From an uncultured beta proteobacterium (GTDB lineage: Bacteria > Pseudomonadota > Gammaproteobacteria > Burkholderiales > Burkholderiaceae_A), in contig CACIGF010000003.1 of the NCBI GenBank assembly GCA_902586195.1, forward strand, positions 1 to 64,000: 64,000 bases of DNA. The letters are read 5' to 3'. The notes under the pieces were generated by a model, which was given only the letters and a program-made list of their open reading frames with translations, was not told where the DNA came from and ran no database searches. Of this stretch, positions 1 to 8,231 are shown piece by piece. The translations under genes and the position numbers were made by a program. How positions within the stretch are numbered: position 1 is the first letter of the stretch; each line of letters starts with the position of its first letter.

Positions 1-13
1 TTTTAAGAAACTA

Positions 14-688
14 ATGGCTATAAATCTTTCAAATATTTCTTTTTATTACAAAAAACATCATGCTCGAATTTTAAAGATACCGGATTGGAAACTTGTATCT
101 GAGTCGAAAATATTTATCCAGGGAGCATCCGGTACAGGCAAAACAACATTTTTGAATATCTTGTGTGGTTTAATTAGTCCCCAAAAAGGAAAGGTAGAGC
201 TCTTTGGAACGCAAATCAACCGACTAAACTCTGCACAACGTGATTCTTTTAGAGCCAATAACATTGGGTACGTATTTCAACAATTTAATTTAATTCCTTA
301 CCTATCTGCTTTGGAAAATATTACATTAGCCAGTCACTTTTCGAATAACCAAAATAATTTAAAAAAAGAAAAAGCTCTTGATTTACTCTCAAGATTGAAT
401 GTTGACAGAAAAGACTGGCACTTAGAAGCTCGCAACTTAAGTGTTGGACAACAGCAAAGAGTAGCAATAGCGCGATCCCTAATTAATAACCCAAATTTAT
501 TAATTACAGACGAACCTACGTCCGCTCTAGACATAAAAAATCGCGAAAACTTCATGAATTTACTGATGGATGTTGTAGATGAAAATCATATTACTTTGGT
601 GTGCGTAGGTCATGATCCCGCACTTGCAAAATTCTTCAATGTAGTAGAAGAATTTTCTAATATTAATAAATTGGTTATTGAGAAATAA
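14..688 (+). CDS. ABC transporter ATP-binding protein (LolD/MacB family)
   Basis: This is the nucleotide-binding subunit of a MacB/LolD-type ABC transporter, which powers an FtsX-like permease at the inner membrane. The 224 residues are a complete single ABC domain. Walker A is GASGTGKT (37-44), the Q-loop is at about 89-90, the signature LSVGQ is at 142-146, Walker B LLITDE is at 162-167, and the switch histidine is at about 200. The stop overlaps the start of the permease gene by one base (TAATG), so the two are translationally coupled. Family membership is clear, but the substrate is not: LolD (lipoprotein release), MacB (efflux) and DevA-like exporters look alike at this level. The genes upstream of the pair lie outside the window. 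Confidence 0.9.
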   Translation: MAINLSNISFYYKKHHARILKIPDWKLVSESKIFIQGASGTGKTTFLNILCGLISPQKGKVELFGTQINRLNSAQRDSFRANNIGYVFQQFNLIPYLSALENITLASHFSNNQNNLKKEKALDLLSRLNVDRKDWHLEARNLSVGQQQRVAIARSLINNPNLLITDEPTSALDIKNRENFMNLLMDVVDENHITLVCVGHDPALAKFFNVVEEFSNINKLVIEK

Positions 689-1923
689 TGTTTCTAAAAA
701 TTGTATTAAAAAGCTTACAGGATAGAAAAGGTTCGGTGCTATTGACACTTATGGCTATGACAATCAGTATTTTTGTCATACTAGGTGTGGAACATATTCG
801 CCAACAGACAAAAAAAAGTTTTGAAAGTACTCTTTCGGATACAGATTTAATTATTGGCTCAAGATCCGGAAGCCTGAATTTACTCTTATATTCTGTGTTT
901 AGAATAGGAAGCCCCACGAATAATATTAATTGGAACTCGTTTAAAACAATTTCAAGGGATTCTAAAGTGGAGTGGGCTATCCCTTTGTCGCTGGGAGATT
1001 CACATAAAGGATTTCCTGTTCTAGGTACAAATTCTGACTATTTTAAATATTTCCGATATGGACAGAAAAAAAGGCTCGAATTTAAAGCCGGAAAATCTTT
1101 TGAACAAATTTTTGATGTAGTGATTGGTTCAGAGATAGCAAAACAACTGAAATATAATATTGGGGACAAAATTATTCTTTCCCATGGAATACAGAAACAA
1201 AGTTTGCAACAACACGATGAATATCCATTTCAAATTGTAGGAATTCTAAAAACTACTGGTACACCTGTGGACCGAACCGTACACATACGATTGGAGGGAA
1301 TGGAAATTATACATATTGGATGGCAAAACGGAGTGCAAGTTTTCAAAAATAAGATACCGAAAGAACAGTTTCTAAATTCTGGGGTAGAACCAAAGTCTAT
1401 TACAGCCATCCTTGTCGGATTAAAATCAAAATTAGCTACTTTTTCTTTTCAAAGAACAATTAATAATTTTGCGGATGAACCATTACTGGCAATCCTACCT
1501 GGCGTAGCTTTATCGGAGCTTTGGCAAATGATGAGTTTATTAGAAAAAAGTTTGTTGCTTGTTGCTAGCCTAGTGTTTGTTTCAGCTTGCTTTGGAGTTA
1601 GCGCAGTTTTACTCAACTCAATACGAGAAAGAAAAGAAGAAATCAGATTGTTACGGATAATAGGTGCATCGCCACCTTTTATTTTTGCATTGATTGAGAC
1701 AGAAACTTTGGTTATAACTCTAACAGCTACTGTACTTGCAACAATTTTATTGACAGCAACTCTTATTGGCGCGGAAGGGTATATTGTTGGCAATTACGGG
1801 ATACAAATCTCGCAATTCATGGAATTGAAATCGTATTTATGGGTGGTGGCGATTCTGTTGTCGCTGACGCTAATCGCAGGTCTAGTCCCTGGCTGGGCAG
1901 CTTATCAAGAAGGTATATATTAG
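688..1923 (+). CDS. ABC transporter permease, FtsX/MacB-like
   Basis: This is the membrane subunit partnering the ATPase directly upstream, with which it shares one base. The 411-residue protein has the MacB/FtsX layout. There is one N-terminal membrane helix (about 15-35), then a periplasmic domain of some 240 residues, then three helices in the C-terminal FtsX domain (about 285-310, 330-360 and 385-405). The cytoplasmic loop after the second helix contains IRERKEEIRLLRIIGA, typical of the FtsX domain that touches the ATPase. No fused ATPase domain is present, unlike true MacB. The substrate is unknown. Such pairs export lipoproteins, peptides or small molecules, or transmit mechanical signals to the periplasm. 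Confidence 0.85.
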   Translation: MFLKIVLKSLQDRKGSVLLTLMAMTISIFVILGVEHIRQQTKKSFESTLSDTDLIIGSRSGSLNLLLYSVFRIGSPTNNINWNSFKTISRDSKVEWAIPLSLGDSHKGFPVLGTNSDYFKYFRYGQKKRLEFKAGKSFEQIFDVVIGSEIAKQLKYNIGDKIILSHGIQKQSLQQHDEYPFQIVGILKTTGTPVDRTVHIRLEGMEIIHIGWQNGVQVFKNKIPKEQFLNSGVEPKSITAILVGLKSKLATFSFQRTINNFADEPLLAILPGVALSELWQMMSLLEKSLLLVASLVFVSACFGVSAVLLNSIRERKEEIRLLRIIGASPPFIFALIETETLVITLTATVLATILLTATLIGAEGYIVGNYGIQISQFMELKSYLWVVAILLSLTLIAGLVPGWAAYQEGIY

Positions 1924-1974
1924 ATAGATAAATGGGGTGTGATATCTTTTTTTTTGAAAATCGATGGAAATGAA

Positions 1975-1996
1975 GGGAAGGAAAAGTAACCTTCCC
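1975..1996. terminator. weak hairpin between convergent genes
   Basis: A 7-bp perfect stem (GGGAAGG at 1975-1981 with CCTTCCC at 1990-1996, loop of 8) lies between the 3' ends of the ABC permease (+) and the small peptide gene (-). Neither strand has a strong U-run after it, so intrinsic termination is only tentative. Confidence 0.3.
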
Positions 1997-2010
1997 CACA
2001 AACCGTTTTA

Positions 2011-2160
2011 CTATGCCTCTTTATCTAACTTTTCTTGCTTGATTTTGTCAGTAGAGACGTCCGCTCCGCCGTTGCCCCAGCAGTCAGAACCTCCAGCAAA
2101 TACAGAAGTACCGAATAATGACAAACAAAGTACTGCGAAAATGCTTGATAATTTTTTCAT
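2011..2160 (-). CDS. small secreted peptide, 49 aa, unknown function
   Basis: This is a short gene of unknown function. It encodes 49 residues starting MKKLSSIFAVLCLSLFGTSV. There is a lysine-containing N-terminus, a hydrophobic core and a VFA signal-peptidase I site near residue 22. The predicted mature peptide is about 27 residues, begins GGSDCWGNGGADVS, has one cysteine and one tryptophan, and ends in a charged Lys/Glu-rich tail. A near-ideal ribosome binding site (AGGAGGA, about 2169-2175 on the minus strand) sits 7 bases before the ATG, and a plausible sigma-70 promoter lies further upstream. This is strong support for a real gene despite its size. It converges on the ABC permease. I do not recognise the family. 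A PqqA-type precursor was considered, but the Glu/Tyr motif is absent. Confidence 0.7.
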   Translation of the reverse strand: MKKLSSIFAVLCLSLFGTSVFAGGSDCWGNGGADVSTDKIKQEKLDKEA

Positions 2161-2239
2161 GATAAAAATCCTCCTAAAAAAGGTCTGATTGCTTTCACGT
2201 TTAAAAGTTCATAATCTTTTCTCCACAGCTCAACGGAAT

Positions 2240-2268
2240 CTTATAAATTTAGGATAGATTCAACACAA
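2240..2268 (-). promoter_or_regulatory. predicted sigma-70 promoter of the small peptide gene
   Basis: On the minus strand, TTGTGT (2263-2268) and TATAAG (2240-2245) are separated by exactly 17 bases. Transcription would begin near 2233, giving a leader of roughly 70 nt before the peptide ATG at 2160. The -10 is good, while the -35 matches only its TTG half. Confidence 0.4.
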
Positions 2269-2290
2269 GTAGCTGTAAAATAAAAGAATA

Positions 2291-2323
2291 TTTTTCCATG
2301 CACTCACTGAGTGCATGGAAAAA
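2291..2323. repeat. 33-bp near-perfect palindrome
   Basis: Arms of 16 bp, TTTTTCCATGCACTCA (2291-2306) and its exact reverse complement (2308-2323), flank a single C. The order is T-run, GC-containing core, A-run on both strands. This is the reverse of an intrinsic terminator, which needs the U-run at the 3' side. It lies between the end of the carbonic anhydrase gene and the promoter of the small peptide gene, both reading leftward. It may be a dimeric regulator site or an mRNA 3'-end structure. Confidence 0.7.
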
Positions 2324-2360
2324 ATTTCCTTTCAAGTTAAAACGGCATCCAAATCCCGTC

Positions 2361-2383
2361 TTCTATCTGAGGTGCAGATAGAA
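2361..2383. repeat. inverted repeat downstream of carbonic anhydrase
   Basis: A perfect 9-bp stem, TTCTATCTG (2361-2369) with CAGATAGAA (2375-2383), has a 5-base loop. It is followed by ATTTTTA on the plus strand, which would suit a rightward terminator, but no rightward gene ends here. On the minus strand it is in the 3' region of the carbonic anhydrase gene and may protect or end that transcript. Confidence 0.45.
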
Positions 2384-2405
2384 ATTTTTACCCTAAAAAA
2401 ATTTC

Positions 2406-3014
2406 TTATAACTCGATAAATAATTCTTTTTCTTGATTAAAGTACCTTATCGTACCGTCACCGATCTCGTATACCCAGCCGTGAATTTCGATATCACCCT
2501 TAGCGAGACGTTTGGATATTTCAGGATACTGCTCAAGGCGTCTTATTTGCAGGAACACGTTTTCTTGAGTCACGCTATTCAATTCATCCGACATTAAATC
2601 GCCTTCTCTGGACTCAACAAGTGCAACCGCTTCAGAGCAATAATTTAACCAACTCTTAACTTTTGGCAGAGCAGTTAAACCTGAAGTATTTAAAGCTCCT
2701 TTCATCGCCCCACAATTAGAATGACCACAAACAATAATATGTTTTACACCCAATGCAACTACTGCAAATTCTATCGAGGCAACGATACCATCAGATTCTA
2801 CAGTGTGTGGAGGAACGATATTTCCTGCGTTTCTAATCACAAACAGGTCTCCAGGTTCTGTTTGTGTAATTAAGTTTGGGTCTATCCTAGAATCGGAACA
2901 GGTGATGAATAAAACCTCTGGGCTCTGACTATTTGATAGCTTCGCAAATAAATCTTTTCTTTCCTTGAAACCCGATTCTTTGAATTGCAAATATCCATTG
3001 ATAATCTTTTCCAT
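2406..3014 (-). CDS. can: beta-class carbonic anhydrase
   Basis: This enzyme interconverts CO2 and bicarbonate in the cytoplasm, supplying bicarbonate for carboxylases such as acetyl-CoA carboxylase. The 202-residue length is normal for the beta class. The zinc ligands and catalytic dyad are visible: Cys39 within CSDSR (39-43, with Asp41 and Arg43), then His98 and Cys101 in GHSNCGAMKG. The ATG at 3014 has an AAGG ribosome binding site 7 bases upstream. The gene lies just downstream of, and in the same direction as, PEP synthase, with a gap of 19 bases, so co-transcription is likely. This pairing makes sense if bicarbonate feeds PEP carboxylase, but that enzyme is not in the window. Confidence 0.95.
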   Translation of the reverse strand: MEKIINGYLQFKESGFKERKDLFAKLSNSQSPEVLFITCSDSRIDPNLITQTEPGDLFVIRNAGNIVPPHTVESDGIVASIEFAVVALGVKHIIVCGHSNCGAMKGALNTSGLTALPKVKSWLNYCSEAVALVESREGDLMSDELNSVTQENVFLQIRRLEQYPEISKRLAKGDIEIHGWVYEIGDGTIRYFNQEKELFIEL

Positions 3015-3033
3015 CTAACAACCTTAATAAATT

Positions 3034-5421
3034 TTATTGCTCTAGTCTTTTCCAAGTATCAATTATCGTATCAGGATTTAGAGACAATGAAGAAATTCCT
3101 TTATCCATCAACCAGTGAGCAAAATCAGGATCATCTGATGGACCCTGACCACAAATACCAACGTATTTATTTTCCGACAAGCATGCCTCGATAGCTTGAG
3201 TAATGAGCCTTTTAACGGAAAGGTCACTTTCTTTAAAATCTGCCGCTAATATTTCATCACCGGAGTCTCTGTCCAATCCTAGACTGAGTTGCGTTAAATC
3301 ATTAGAACCAATGGAAAACCCATCAAAATATTCTAGGAATTCATAGGCCAAAATTGCATTAGATGGAACTTCACACATCATGATAATACGCAGACCATTT
3401 TCCCCTCTTTTTAACCCCTGTGTCTTCAAAAGAGAAATAACTTTTTCAGCCTGTGAAAGGGTTCTTACAAAAGGAACCATTACCTCGACATTCTCAAGCC
3501 CCATTTCGTTTCGAACAAACCTTAAGGCTTCGCATTCCATCGAAAATGCATCATGAAATTGCCTGGATAAGTATCTCGAAACTCCTCTAAACCCAAGCAT
3601 GGGATTTTCCTCATCCGGCTCATATTCAACCCCTCCTATCAGTTTTTTATATTCATTTGACTTGAAGTCCGATAAACGGACGATAACAGGCTTAGGGTAA
3701 AAAGCAGCAGCTATTGTGGATATTCCTTCGATGAGCTTGCCAGTGTAAAATTTATTCGGGGATTTATAGCCAATAATTTTCTTTTCAATTTCAGTTTTAA
3801 GGTTCTTTGAAACATTTGGGTAGTCTAAAATCGCTTGAGGGTGTATGCCAACGTTATTATTTATAATGAACTCTAGTCGAGCAAGACCAATGCCATCATT
3901 AGGTATTTGAGAGTATTCGAATGCTAACTGAGGATTACCAAGATTCATCATGATCTTTAATGGTAATTTTTTCAAAGCTCCGACCTCAATGTTTGTAACT
4001 TCCGTATCTAATACGCCCTGATAAACGTATCCTTCATCACCCTCTGCACAAGAGACAGTTACGACGGTTCCATTTTGAAGAACTTTCGTTGCATCTCCAC
4101 AACCAACTACAGCAGGCACACCGAGTTCCCGAGCAATAATCGCTGCGTGGCAAGTTCTCCCTCCACGATTTGTAACGATTGCCGAAGCCCTTTTCATGAC
4201 AGATTCCCAATTGGGATCTGTCATATCTGTAACTAATACATCTCCCATTTCTAGCTTGTCTATCTCTGAGATATCGTGCAACATTTTCACAGGACCACTG
4301 CCAACTTTCTGACCGATAGCTCTTCCAGTTGAAAGAATCTTCCGAGCATTAGCGTCCACTTTTATTTTGTAACGTTGTCGTTTCTTAACTGAGCTTGAAC
4401 TTTTAACCGTCTCTGGTCTAGCCTGAAGTATGTATATCTTTCCATCTACACCATCTTTACCCCATTCTATATCCATGGGACGACCATAATGTCTTTCAAT
4501 AATCAAAGAATACTGGGCTAACTCAATAGCCTCTTGATCTGTTATGGAAAACATATTTCTTATTTCTGTTGGAACTTCGATTGTTTCCACTCCATTGTTT
4601 TTACATGAGTCTGCAAATCTCATTTGAATTAATTTCGAACCCAAAGCTTTTTTCAAAATAGGATACTTATCGTTTGATACACTATTTTTGAATAAGTAAA
4701 ATTCATCAGGATTAACTGAACCCTGAACTACAGTTTCTCCGAGACCATAACTCGATGTTATAAAAACGACTTCCCTAAAACCAGATTCAGTATCTAGGGT
4801 AAACATCACTCCAGAAGCAGCTTTATCAGACCGTACCATTTTTTGTACACCCGCAGAAATTGCAACATCTGAATGGGAAAAATTCTGATGTACTCGATAT
4901 GAGATGGCCCTGTCATTGTAGAGGGAAGCGAAAACGAAACGGATGCTATTCAGAATATTTTCTATTCCAGAAACATTCAAAAAAGTCTCCTGTTGGCCTG
5001 CAAATGATGCTTGAGGTAAGTCTTCCGCAGTTGCCGAAGACCTGACAGCAAAAGATGCACCTTGTTTCTCACCTAAGAGAGTGAAAGCATCTCGAATCTC
5101 TTTTTCGAATTCCACCTGAAAACTAGCTTTGTTGATCCAGTCTCTTATTTCTGCTCCAGTAGCGGTAAGCTTTGGTATATTTTCCACGTCTAGATTTTTT
5201 AACTTTTGGTCAATTTTTCCTACCAAATCGTTATAAATCAAAAATTCATTAAAGGCTTTCGCAGTAGTAGCGAATCCATTAGGAACCCGAATTCCGCTAG
5301 CATGCAAATTCGAAATCATCTCTCCTAGTGAGGCATTTTTACCACCTACCATATCAATATCTTTAATTCCTAAATTGGAAAAAGGAATTACGTAATTAGG
5401 ATCTAATACTACTTTGCTCAC
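3034..5421 (-). CDS. ppsA: phosphoenolpyruvate synthase
   Basis: PEP synthase converts pyruvate, ATP and water to PEP, AMP and phosphate, a gluconeogenic step needed when growing on C1-C3 compounds. At 795 residues it is full length. The N-terminal ATP/pyruvate-binding domain begins near VGGKNASLGEM (25-35) and contains SFAVRSSATAEDLPQASFAG. The swivelling phosphohistidine domain carries GGRTCHAAIIARELGVPAV with catalytic His425 and regulatory Thr423. The C-terminal PEP-binding barrel ends with CGQGPSD, near residue 750, including the catalytic Cys. The start is GTG at 5421. It is divergent from its regulator ppsR, the usual arrangement in proteobacteria. Confidence 0.97.
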   Translation of the reverse strand: MSKVVLDPNYVIPFSNLGIKDIDMVGGKNASLGEMISNLHASGIRVPNGFATTAKAFNEFLIYNDLVGKIDQKLKNLDVENIPKLTATGAEIRDWINKASFQVEFEKEIRDAFTLLGEKQGASFAVRSSATAEDLPQASFAGQQETFLNVSGIENILNSIRFVFASLYNDRAISYRVHQNFSHSDVAISAGVQKMVRSDKAASGVMFTLDTESGFREVVFITSSYGLGETVVQGSVNPDEFYLFKNSVSNDKYPILKKALGSKLIQMRFADSCKNNGVETIEVPTEIRNMFSITDQEAIELAQYSLIIERHYGRPMDIEWGKDGVDGKIYILQARPETVKSSSSVKKRQRYKIKVDANARKILSTGRAIGQKVGSGPVKMLHDISEIDKLEMGDVLVTDMTDPNWESVMKRASAIVTNRGGRTCHAAIIARELGVPAVVGCGDATKVLQNGTVVTVSCAEGDEGYVYQGVLDTEVTNIEVGALKKLPLKIMMNLGNPQLAFEYSQIPNDGIGLARLEFIINNNVGIHPQAILDYPNVSKNLKTEIEKKIIGYKSPNKFYTGKLIEGISTIAAAFYPKPVIVRLSDFKSNEYKKLIGGVEYEPDEENPMLGFRGVSRYLSRQFHDAFSMECEALRFVRNEMGLENVEVMVPFVRTLSQAEKVISLLKTQGLKRGENGLRIIMMCEVPSNAILAYEFLEYFDGFSIGSNDLTQLSLGLDRDSGDEILAADFKESDLSVKRLITQAIEACLSENKYVGICGQGPSDDPDFAHWLMDKGISSLSLNPDTIIDTWKRLEQ

Positions 5422-5522
5422 TTTAGCTCTTTACTTAAATATAATGGATCTCACAAATAATCAGTGCAAGAAACTACGAAGTTACACTATCATCATAATT
5501 GACCTTAATTATAAAAGATTAT

Positions 5523-6353
5523 ATGCAAATACCGCGAGAAGTATTTATTATTTCTGACGGAACGGGGCTCACAGCAGAAATGTTTGGTCAATCCATACTA
5601 GCCCAATTTAGTACACCGTTTCGACTGATAAGAAAACCATTTGTTGACTCAGTTGAGAAAGCAGCGCAGGTAGCCAAAGATATCGACGATCGTTCCGAAA
5701 TTACAGGCGTGCAACCCATAGTATTTACAACCCTAGTAAAGCCAGAAATTAGTGATGAAATATGTAAAGCCAATTGTTTTGTTATCAACATTTTTGAAAC
5801 ATTCATAACTCAACTTGAAGAAGCACTCAATTTGAAATCTCATCATCTAATAAACCGATTACACCACAATGCAGATACTCAGTCATACAGAGAAAGGATA
5901 CAGTCTATAAACTATTCATTAATTCATGATGATGGGCAATCGAAGGAAAGTTTAAATGACGCAGAAATAATACTGGTAGGTGTATCTCGCAGTGGAAAAA
6001 CTCCAACCTGCTTATATCTCGCCGTTCAATTCGGTGTAAAGGCTGCAAATTACCCTATAACTCCGGATGATCTGGAAAAAGAAAATCTACCAGAGGATCT
6101 ACTCAGTTTAAAAGACAAACTATTTGGCCTGACAATTGAACCGACGCGATTGTCAGAGATACGATATGAACGCTTCCCAAACAGCAAATATGCGACTATG
6201 GAGAACTGTAAATACGAAGTTAAGGCAGCAGAGATTCTAATGCAAAAATATAATATTCAATTTCTATCAACAACGAATAAATCAATAGAAGAAATAGCTT
6301 CATCACTTTTACAAAAAATAAATCCTGAAACCATTACATCGACTACCTGTTAA
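5523..6353 (+). CDS. ppsR: PEP synthase regulatory kinase/pyrophosphorylase
   Basis: This DUF299-family bifunctional enzyme inactivates PEP synthase by ADP-dependent phosphorylation of the threonine beside its catalytic histidine. It reactivates it by Pi-dependent dephosphorylation that yields pyrophosphate. I start it at ATG 5523 (276 aa), which gives the usual N-terminus MQIPREVFIISDGTG. A TTG eight codons upstream is possible but has no better ribosome site. The P-loop GVSRSGKTPTCLYLA lies near residue 150. It is divergent from ppsA. Its 3' end converges with the methyltransferase gene 7 bases away. Confidence 0.93.
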   Translation: MQIPREVFIISDGTGLTAEMFGQSILAQFSTPFRLIRKPFVDSVEKAAQVAKDIDDRSEITGVQPIVFTTLVKPEISDEICKANCFVINIFETFITQLEEALNLKSHHLINRLHHNADTQSYRERIQSINYSLIHDDGQSKESLNDAEIILVGVSRSGKTPTCLYLAVQFGVKAANYPITPDDLEKENLPEDLLSLKDKLFGLTIEPTRLSEIRYERFPNSKYATMENCKYEVKAAEILMQKYNIQFLSTTNKSIEEIASSLLQKINPETITSTTC

Positions 6354-6360
6354 TGTAAAA

Positions 6361-7134
6361 CTAACTAGTTGTTCCATGTTCAGGACCTAAATAAAAATTT
6401 GAGTCTAGGTTTGTCTCTTGAACATGCTTGATGAACTCTGAATCATACTCGCTCACCTTCTTTACCAAGAAGAAAATTGAGGTGGAAAGATTTGGGAATA
6501 ATGTTGACAGAAGCCGCGCGTACCTTTTGGAAAAAGGATAGAATTGCGATCCGTAGAATCCTTGTATTTCACAAAAGTTCTTTCCAATAAATTCATAAAA
6601 AAGATAAATATCTCTCTTTGAAAAAATTCGAACGTGGGCAGAAACAGACTTATTACAAGTTGGATGAAATCCAAAATTTGCCAAAATACGGTTATGAAAA
6701 GCAAGGCCATTTGGCACACCAATAAAGAAGTAGCCTCCCGACTTTAAAACCCGGAAAACTTCATGATTGATCCAAAATAATTCTTTAATATGTTCAAGGA
6801 CTTGATTAGCAATGACAAAATCTAATTCGCCATCAGCAAATGGTAGCTTATCTTTTTCGATATTTAATCGATGAGCTGCAATTTCAAAATTTGTTAATTT
6901 TTCAAAGTGGATATCTTTGTGGTCAATTGCTGATAATGATGCTTTAGGAAAATATTCACGCAGCAGGGTTAAGTCGTGTCCCTCCCCGGAGCCAATATCA
7001 AGAGCTCTTTCAATATGCAAATTGGCTATTACTTTCCTTAAAATATGCCTTCCATAAGTCTCCTCAAAACATACCGTTTTTAATCTACTTGTTGTAGCTA
7101 TATTTCTATCGGGATCGAAGAAAAATTTTTTCAT
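6361..7134 (-). CDS. class I SAM-dependent methyltransferase
   Basis: This is a Rossmann-fold methyltransferase of unknown substrate. Motif I is ALDIGSGEGHDLTLL (the SAM glycine loop), followed by an acidic residue after the second strand (SAIDHK) and motif IV VIANQVLEH. This is the Methyltransf_11/23 layout, often acting on small molecules, lipids or glycans. The ATG at 7134 (257 aa) is preferred over a TTG seven codons earlier. The C-terminal half (about 150-250) has the hydrophobic-aromatic makeup (GVPNGLAFHNRIL, HVRIFSKRDIYLFYEF) often seen with membrane-associated or polysaccharide substrates. It stands alone, convergent with ppsR. Confidence 0.75.
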   Translation of the reverse strand: MKKFFFDPDRNIATTSRLKTVCFEETYGRHILRKVIANLHIERALDIGSGEGHDLTLLREYFPKASLSAIDHKDIHFEKLTNFEIAAHRLNIEKDKLPFADGELDFVIANQVLEHIKELFWINHEVFRVLKSGGYFFIGVPNGLAFHNRILANFGFHPTCNKSVSAHVRIFSKRDIYLFYEFIGKNFCEIQGFYGSQFYPFSKRYARLLSTLFPNLSTSIFFLVKKVSEYDSEFIKHVQETNLDSNFYLGPEHGTTS

Positions 7135-7377
7135 TTTTTGATACTTTAAAGGCAAGATTTCAAGAAACGAACAGTGTAAGCTGTCATTAATGATAAGCGA
7201 AAAAGATCAGTTTATATAGAATCAATGATTGAATTCGTTGCAACATCTCAACTTTACCGAATCCGTGAGAATATATAAACGCAAATTAAAACAATAAAAA
7301 CCTATTCTTACCTTGCATTCAATTAGAAATTCTGAGAAATTAAGAATTATCTTTAATCTTATATACTTCAAATAATC

Positions 7378-7734
7378 ATGCGATATATTAACCTAATTTT
7401 TCTTTTTTTTATTACCTCAAACGCATTAGCCGCAAGTTGGATTGAAGCGGGAGATACAATCTACGTAGACGTCAATAGTATTAAGAAAAATAAAGGACTT
7501 GTCTTCTATTCAAGCCTAGAAAATATGACTACGATGGGTTTAAACTCGGTAGTCGTCACAAACGAAGCTAATTGCACAGAACAAAAAATAACTGAGTTAA
7601 CTATTTTGTATTATGGCCAACCCATGGGCCAAGGAGAACTTGTCGAAAAAAAAACTTTAAACAATGTAAAGTCTCTTGAGCCAAATACGAAAAAATACCA
7701 TGCAATGAAGTTCGCTTGCGAAAAGGCGAAATGA
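7378..7734 (+). CDS. Adhesin_E-like secreted protein (copy 1)
   Basis: This is a small exported protein of 118 residues with an N-terminal signal peptide, cleaved near NALAA-SW (about residue 19). The mature part begins WIEAGDTIYVDVNSI. It has two cysteines and the segment LYYGQPMGQGELV, the pattern of the surface-adhesin protein E family (PF16747). Members are short periplasmic or surface proteins with unclear function outside Haemophilus. Its TGA overlaps the ATG of the next, related gene as ATGA, so the two are a translationally coupled tandem duplication. The family call rests on pattern recognition only. Confidence 0.7.
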   Translation: MRYINLIFLFFITSNALAASWIEAGDTIYVDVNSIKKNKGLVFYSSLENMTTMGLNSVVVTNEANCTEQKITELTILYYGQPMGQGELVEKKTLNNVKSLEPNTKKYHAMKFACEKAK

Positions 7735-8096
7735 CCAAGTTTCTCCTGTTTCCGGTATTCGCATTCAGTATCACCAGTTATGCTACTAATTGGGTAAGAA
7801 TTAGTGAAGATAACATTCAAACGCTTTACGTTGATACAGACAGGATTGTCAAACGAGAGAAAGAGGTAGTGTATTGGACTTTGATCAACTACAAGAATAA
7901 CAACATTTCATCTGTAATTAAGTACAAAGCATTCTGCAACAAAAGAAAAAAAATACAACTTTATTTTTCTTACTATAACGAACCTATGGGAAAGGGTAGG
8001 ATAGTAAGCTATGACAACTGGGAAAAAAGTTTTATCCCAAAATCAGGTTCTGCCAAACATAAGATGATGAAATTTGTTTGTCAACAAAAGATATAA
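7731..8096 (+). CDS. Adhesin_E-like secreted protein (copy 2)
   Basis: This is a paralogue of the preceding gene. The chosen ATG (7731) overlaps the previous stop by four bases (ATGA) and gives 121 residues, with the signal peptide MTKFLLFPVFAFSITSYA and a mature start at NWVRISEDNIQTLYVD. Shared features with copy 1 are the W-V-x-I start, YVD near the N-terminus, the segment YYNEPMGKGRIV, two cysteines and a C-terminal HKMMKFVC resembling HAMKFAC. The two copies have diverged strongly outside these positions, so the duplication is not recent. The function is unknown; secretion and the Adhesin_E-like pattern are what can be supported. Confidence 0.7.
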   Translation: MTKFLLFPVFAFSITSYATNWVRISEDNIQTLYVDTDRIVKREKEVVYWTLINYKNNNISSVIKYKAFCNKRKKIQLYFSYYNEPMGKGRIVSYDNWEKSFIPKSGSAKHKMMKFVCQQKI

Positions 8097-8231
8097 TCTA
8101 ACCGCTTTATAAAAAGAAAGGATCTCGATTATTAAATACAAAAAATATGCTAATTACAAACTACTATTAATGGTTAATTGCCTGGGTCAATGAGGAAAGA
8201 AAATACCACTAATTAAAAATACAAACTTGCA

